Assembly (NCBI GenBank): GCA_002396085.1
Contig: DGWI01000015.1
Coordinates: forward strand, 1 to 64,000
DNA: 64,000 nt
Origin: Porphyromonadaceae bacterium UBA4262
GTDB lineage: Bacteria > Bacteroidota > Bacteroidia > Bacteroidales > Muribaculaceae
Direction of reading: 5' to 3'
The notes beneath the pieces are model-generated. The model was not told the DNA's origin. It saw only the letters and a program-made list of their open reading frames with translations, and did not search any database. Shown here one piece after another: positions 61,070 to 64,000 of the stretch. Every line of letters starts with the position of its first letter. The first letter of the stretch is position 1. The translations under genes were made by a program, and so were the position numbers.

Positions 61070-61587
61070 CATCGCTGACGAGCAATGACAAGGTGCATCT
61101 GCGCGCACTCGAACCCACCGACCTGGATTTGCTCTACGCCTGGGAGAACGATGCCAACCTATGGGCCGCGACCGACACCATCGCCCCCTACTCGCGGCAG
61201 ACGCTGTGGCAATACCTTGAAAACCACACAGGCGACATCTACAAGTCACGCCAGTTGCGACTCATCATCGAGACTAACGACAGCACCGCCATTGGCACTG
61301 TCGACTTCTTTAACTTCGACCCGCTGAACAACCGGGCCGAACTAGGTCTGTTCATTGCTCCCGAGCATCGTGGGCGGGGCTATGGTCGCCTGGCGCTGCA
61401 ACTCATCCGAGACTATGCCGAGCAGCACATCGGCTTGCGACAACTCTACGTCTACATCCGCACCGACAACACAGCCTGCCTCAACCTGTTTATCCACTTC
61501 GGTTTCACACAGGCGGGCCTGCTGCAAGCCTGGGTCAAGCGTGGTCGCGACTACCACGATGTCGCTCTGCTGCAACTCATCTTCTGA
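61066..61587 (+). CDS. GNAT-family N-acetyltransferase
   Basis: A 173-residue protein with the RimJ/RimL-type pattern: VHLRALEPTDLDLLYAWEND at the start, IGTVDFFNFDP, then the acetyl-CoA loop (APEHRGRGYGRLALQLI) and LYVYIRTDNTACLNLFIHFGFTQAG. It transfers acetyl to an amine; substrate unknown. Overlap with the glycosyltransferase gene (ATGA) suggests a joint role, perhaps in modification of a surface sugar, but that is inference. A good terminator follows. Confidence 0.9.
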   Translation: MTSLTSNDKVHLRALEPTDLDLLYAWENDANLWAATDTIAPYSRQTLWQYLENHTGDIYKSRQLRLIIETNDSTAIGTVDFFNFDPLNNRAELGLFIAPEHRGRGYGRLALQLIRDYAEQHIGLRQLYVYIRTDNTACLNLFIHFGFTQAGLLQAWVKRGRDYHDVALLQLIF

Positions 61588-61592
61588 AAAAA

Positions 61593-61616
61593 GACACACG
61601 CGGGTGTGTCTTTTTT
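61593..61616 (+). terminator. Rho-independent terminator
   Basis: GACACAC/GTGTGTC stem with a four-base loop, preceded by A6 and followed by T6, five bases past the stop. Confidence 0.9.
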
Positions 61617-61663
61617 AACGTGAGTTCGATGAAATTTTAATCAGGAAATCAATGCGTTAGCAA

Positions 61664-61780
61664 ATCCCCCTCTAAGTTAGAGGGGGTGCCCGAAGGGCGG
61701 GGGCGTGTGTCAAGCAGCCTGGCTGCAACCACACACTCCTCCGGCGCTACGCGCCACCTCCCCTAACTTAGGGGAGGAAC
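61664..61780. repeat. Highly structured palindromic repeat element
   Basis: Three nested palindromes: CCCCCTCTAAGTTAGAGGGGG at the left (two arms of about 10), GCAGCCTGGCTGC in the centre and CTCCCCTAACTTAGGGGAG at the right. The two outer arms are themselves imperfect inverted copies of each other (AAGTTAG, then CGAAG/CGTAG, then GTGTGT). I recall similar sequences in many Bacteroidales genomes. The remainder of the 61617-61819 gap shows nothing else. Confidence 0.65.
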
Positions 61781-61819
61781 TGGTTCACAGCACTTCACTT
61801 TCGTCGAATTCACGCTTTT

Positions 61820-62425
61820 TCAGTTGAGAGAGGGGTCAAGGGGCCAGTTGAGCCACAGCCGGTATCGGTCACCAAACTGCGCTACGGCAGCAGGCCAGAT
61901 GTCGTCCCAACGGTCGCTCAAAATCACCTCAAGGGGGAGCGTGTCGATCACCGCCCAGTCGTGGCGGTCAATCTCCTGCTGCAACTGCCCTGCTTCCCAG
62001 CCACTATAACCCAGACAGAACTTGAAGCAACCGTCTATGCCATCTTCAGGACGACGGTGTTGCAGATAGGCCTGCATGGATTCAAAGTCGCCACCGATAT
62101 ATAGCCCGCCGCCCAGCGACAGGCAGTCGGGAATCACATCGGGACCTAACGTGTGCAGGTAGAAGAGTTGCTCCATGCCCACAGGGCCACCCAGAAAGAC
62201 GGGTATGCCCCGCTCGCAGTCGATGTCGGCCAACTGATGCTTGAGGGTCCATCCCTGATAGTTGCTGATCATAAGCCCCATGCTGCCTTGCCGGTCATGA
62301 TCGACCATGAGCACCACACTGCGGCGAAAGAAGGGGTCATTGACCGTGGGCTTGGCGACCAGCAGTGAGCCACGCACTGGCACAATCTGCTCGTCATCGA
62401 GGTTGAATATCTTGTCGTTGTCCAA
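61820..62425 (-). CDS. YqgE/AlgH-family protein
   Basis: The 201-residue protein has the AlgH family pattern: PVRGSLLVAKPTVNDPFFRR near the start, SVVLMVDHDRQGSMGLMISN, FLGGPVGMEQLFYLHTLG, LGGGLYIGGDFES, KFCLGYSGWEAGQLQQEI and WAVIDTLPLEVIL. The function of the family is unclear. The start must be TTG at 62425 because no upstream ATG or GTG gives a full-length family N-terminus. It follows thrC by about 36 bp across a heptamer array. Confidence 0.9.
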   Translation of the reverse strand: MDNDKIFNLDDEQIVPVRGSLLVAKPTVNDPFFRRSVVLMVDHDRQGSMGLMISNYQGWTLKHQLADIDCERGIPVFLGGPVGMEQLFYLHTLGPDVIPDCLSLGGGLYIGGDFESMQAYLQHRRPEDGIDGCFKFCLGYSGWEAGQLQQEIDRHDWAVIDTLPLEVILSDRWDDIWPAAVAQFGDRYRLWLNWPLDPSLN

Positions 62426-62472
62426 GTTTAGGAGTTAAGGGTTAGGGGTTAGGGGTTAAGGTTAAGGGTTGG
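62425..62472. repeat. GGGGTTA-type heptamer array between yqgE and thrC
   Basis: AGGGGTT/AAGGGTT units with a mostly 7-bp step; the thrC stop codon (TAA) and its last codons lie inside the array. Confidence 0.65.
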
Positions 62473-63775
62473 TGTAGCCCAACAGATAGCGTTTGAAACT
62501 GGTATAGCCATTGTTGATGGGCGTGACACGACGCGTGCCGTTGAGATAGCGCAACAACTGGGGCGGCATCGCCACCTCGTGTCCTGTGGCGTGCTCGACC
62601 GTGGCGGCAAACTTGGCCGGATGGGCCGTAGCCAATGAGACGCCCACCTCACCTGGCCGCAGGTCATCGCACAATCCCTGCCAGGCGAATGCGCTGTGCG
62701 GGTCGAGCAGATAACCGTGCCGACGGTCAGTGTCGCGGATGGTGTCAATGATCATCTCGTCGTTATAGGTGTAGGCATGAATCATGCGGCGTATCTCGGC
62801 ATAGTTACCCAGCAATTCCATCACGCGTGGCATGTTGGTGGGGTTGCCTGCGTCAAGTGCAGGTGCAATGCTGGGCACCGAGGGCTTGGCGATGAAGTAG
62901 CCCGTCTTGATGTAATTGTAGAAGATGTTGTTCTCGTTCTCGACACTGACAAACCGCTTGACCGGCAGTCCCATGGCTCGTGCCATCAGTCCTGATGTCA
63001 GGTTACCCAAGTTGGCACTGGGCACCGAGAACACCACATCGCTCACATCCACTCCTAGCCTTGAGAGCATGGCGATAGCGTAGAAGTAATAGAACGTCTG
63101 GGGCAGGATGCGGGCCACATTGATGCTGGTGGCGCTGGTCATGTGCAGGGCCTCATTGAGTTCGGGGTCAACAAATGCCTTGTTGACCAATCGCTTGCAA
63201 TCGTCAAACGAGCCATTGACTTCCAGCGCAGTGACATTGTCGCCCAGCGTGGCAAACTGTGCCTCCTGCACATAGCTCAACGACTCGTGCGGATAGAGCA
63301 CATGGATGTGAACACCCGGCACTCCGACAAAACTGTTGGCTACGGCCGCACCCGTGTCACCCGAGGTGGCCACCAGCACATGGATGGTGGGCCACTGGTG
63401 GTGCAAACTGCGATAGTAGTGCAGCAGGCGCGCCATGAAACGCGTGCCCACGTCCTTAAACGCCATCGTCGGACCATGAAACAGTTCCAGCACATAGTGG
63501 TTGTCATCGACCCGATGCAACGGTATGTCAAAGTTGAGTGTGTCTTGCACAATGTTGCGCAACACACTGGCATCAATATCGCCCTGAAAGGCAAAATTGG
63601 CAATAGCGAAAGCAATTTCCTGCAAGGTCATGTGACCCATGTTGCGCACAAAGGCCTGCGGCAACCTCACAATGCTTTGCGGCATAAACAGGCCTCCATC
63701 CTCGCTCACACCGTCGATCACTGCCTGCTCAAGCGATACAACCTCGCTAGGTGTCTTTATGTTATAGTACAACAT
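62462..63775 (-). CDS. thrC: Threonine synthase
   Basis: Converts O-phosphohomoserine to threonine with pyridoxal phosphate. The 437-residue sequence has the N-terminal DGGLFMPQ, the PLP-lysine motif HGPTMAFKDVGTRFM (Lys107), VATSGDTGAAVANSF (phosphate loop), and SVPSANLGNLTSGLMA. Length and arrangement fit the Bacteroides/E. coli class. It lies after an aspartokinase-like gene (63879-64000), the usual order of the threonine pathway, with a heptamer array in between. Confidence 0.95.
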   Translation of the reverse strand: MLYYNIKTPSEVVSLEQAVIDGVSEDGGLFMPQSIVRLPQAFVRNMGHMTLQEIAFAIANFAFQGDIDASVLRNIVQDTLNFDIPLHRVDDNHYVLELFHGPTMAFKDVGTRFMARLLHYYRSLHHQWPTIHVLVATSGDTGAAVANSFVGVPGVHIHVLYPHESLSYVQEAQFATLGDNVTALEVNGSFDDCKRLVNKAFVDPELNEALHMTSATSINVARILPQTFYYFYAIAMLSRLGVDVSDVVFSVPSANLGNLTSGLMARAMGLPVKRFVSVENENNIFYNYIKTGYFIAKPSVPSIAPALDAGNPTNMPRVMELLGNYAEIRRMIHAYTYNDEMIIDTIRDTDRRHGYLLDPHSAFAWQGLCDDLRPGEVGVSLATAHPAKFAATVEHATGHEVAMPPQLLRYLNGTRRVTPINNGYTSFKRYLLGYTNP

Positions 63776-63781
63776 TTCAGT

Positions 63782-63878
63782 TATTTAATTAAGAATTAAG
63801 AATTTATAATTAAGATTCGCCTCCCTTCTTAATTCTTAATTCTCAATTCCTCATTCTCAATTTTCAATTTTCAATTCT
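63782..63878. repeat. Palindromic AT-rich heptamer array
   Basis: Left arm TTAAGAA/TTTATAA units, centre GATTCGCCTCCC, right arm TTAATTC, TCAATTC, TCAATTT units (seven or more). It occupies the whole gap between thrC and the aspartokinase-like gene and borders its stop codon. Confidence 0.8.
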
Positions 63879-64000
63879 TTAATGGATACAGGTCCCCGGA
63901 GCGGTGAGATTGAACGTGTTCTTGACCCACACGGGGATACTCAACTCGGCCACAGGGCGCAGCGTGGGCGGATAGATGACCTTGGCACCGGCATCACACA
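63879..64000 (-). CDS. 3' end of an aspartokinase-like gene (partial)
   Basis: On the minus strand the window edge reads GAKVIYPPTLRPVAEL, then IPVWVKNTFNLTAPGTCIH and TAA at 63879-63881. GAKVIYPPT and VKNTFNPxAPGT are hallmarks of aspartokinases, which begin lysine, threonine and methionine synthesis. In LysC and ThrA this motif is followed by ACT domains (and homoserine dehydrogenase in ThrA); here the protein stops five residues after it. It may be a kinase-only enzyme or a truncated gene. The N-terminal part is outside the window. Confidence 0.7.
   Translation of the reverse strand, partial: CDAGAKVIYPPTLRPVAELSIPVWVKNTFNLTAPGTCIH

Overview
The window looks like a chromosomal segment of a gut-type Bacteroidales bacterium, most like Muribaculaceae or Prevotellaceae; the family is an inference. 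Signs are Bacteroidetes-style promoters (TAnnTTTG -7 boxes), DUF3078, GldE-like, Omp28-like and CarboxypepD-TonB proteins, GH97/GH84 secreted enzymes, and many secreted proteins carrying paired dockerin-like calcium loops. No rRNA, tRNA, CRISPR array or transposase gene was found.

Layout. 1-4 kb: end of a dockerin protein, a nitroreductase and an M15-like lipoprotein, then a HAD phosphatase overlapping aroB. 4-9 kb: a dockerin-SUMF1 protein, a toxin-antitoxin relic, an SPFH protein with a small ribbon-helix-helix protein, and class II aldolase. 8-17 kb: a long minus-strand run pyrG, yidC, TM2 protein, GH25 lysozyme, then five small envelope proteins including DUF3078 and DUF3108. 17.6-21 kb: secreted GH84 hexosaminidase and a Tat-exported aldo/keto reductase with ferredoxin-like clusters. 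21.3-26.9 kb: an LRR-dockerin gene followed 25 bp later by a 1118-residue protein with three cohesin-like modules, six Big2 domains and two dockerin modules. 28-33 kb: GH97, a truncated secreted gene and a large secreted protein. 33.2-40.1 kb: a tight operon of SUMF1-dockerin, subtilisin, CotH-dockerin and C10 protease-dockerin. 40-64 kb: C69 dipeptidase, GldE-like protein, Omp28-like dockerin protein, MarC, ROK kinase, M3 peptidase, trypsin-like protease, TonB receptor, yihA, mdh, recR, coaW, a glycosyltransferase and acetyltransferase pair, YqgE, thrC and the end of an aspartokinase-like gene.

The most interesting theme is a possible extracellular cohesin-dockerin-like system built around proteases, folds such as SUMF1 and CotH, and LRRs rather than cellulases: eight proteins carry almost identical dockerin pairs and one carries cohesin-like modules. 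The second theme is the intergenic DNA. Some twenty arrays of 7-bp repeats in several sequence classes, many arranged as imperfect palindromes, flank genes, form the 5' leader of recR and appear inside dockerin linkers. Other short palindromic repeat families are present, one of them inserted inside a heptamer array.
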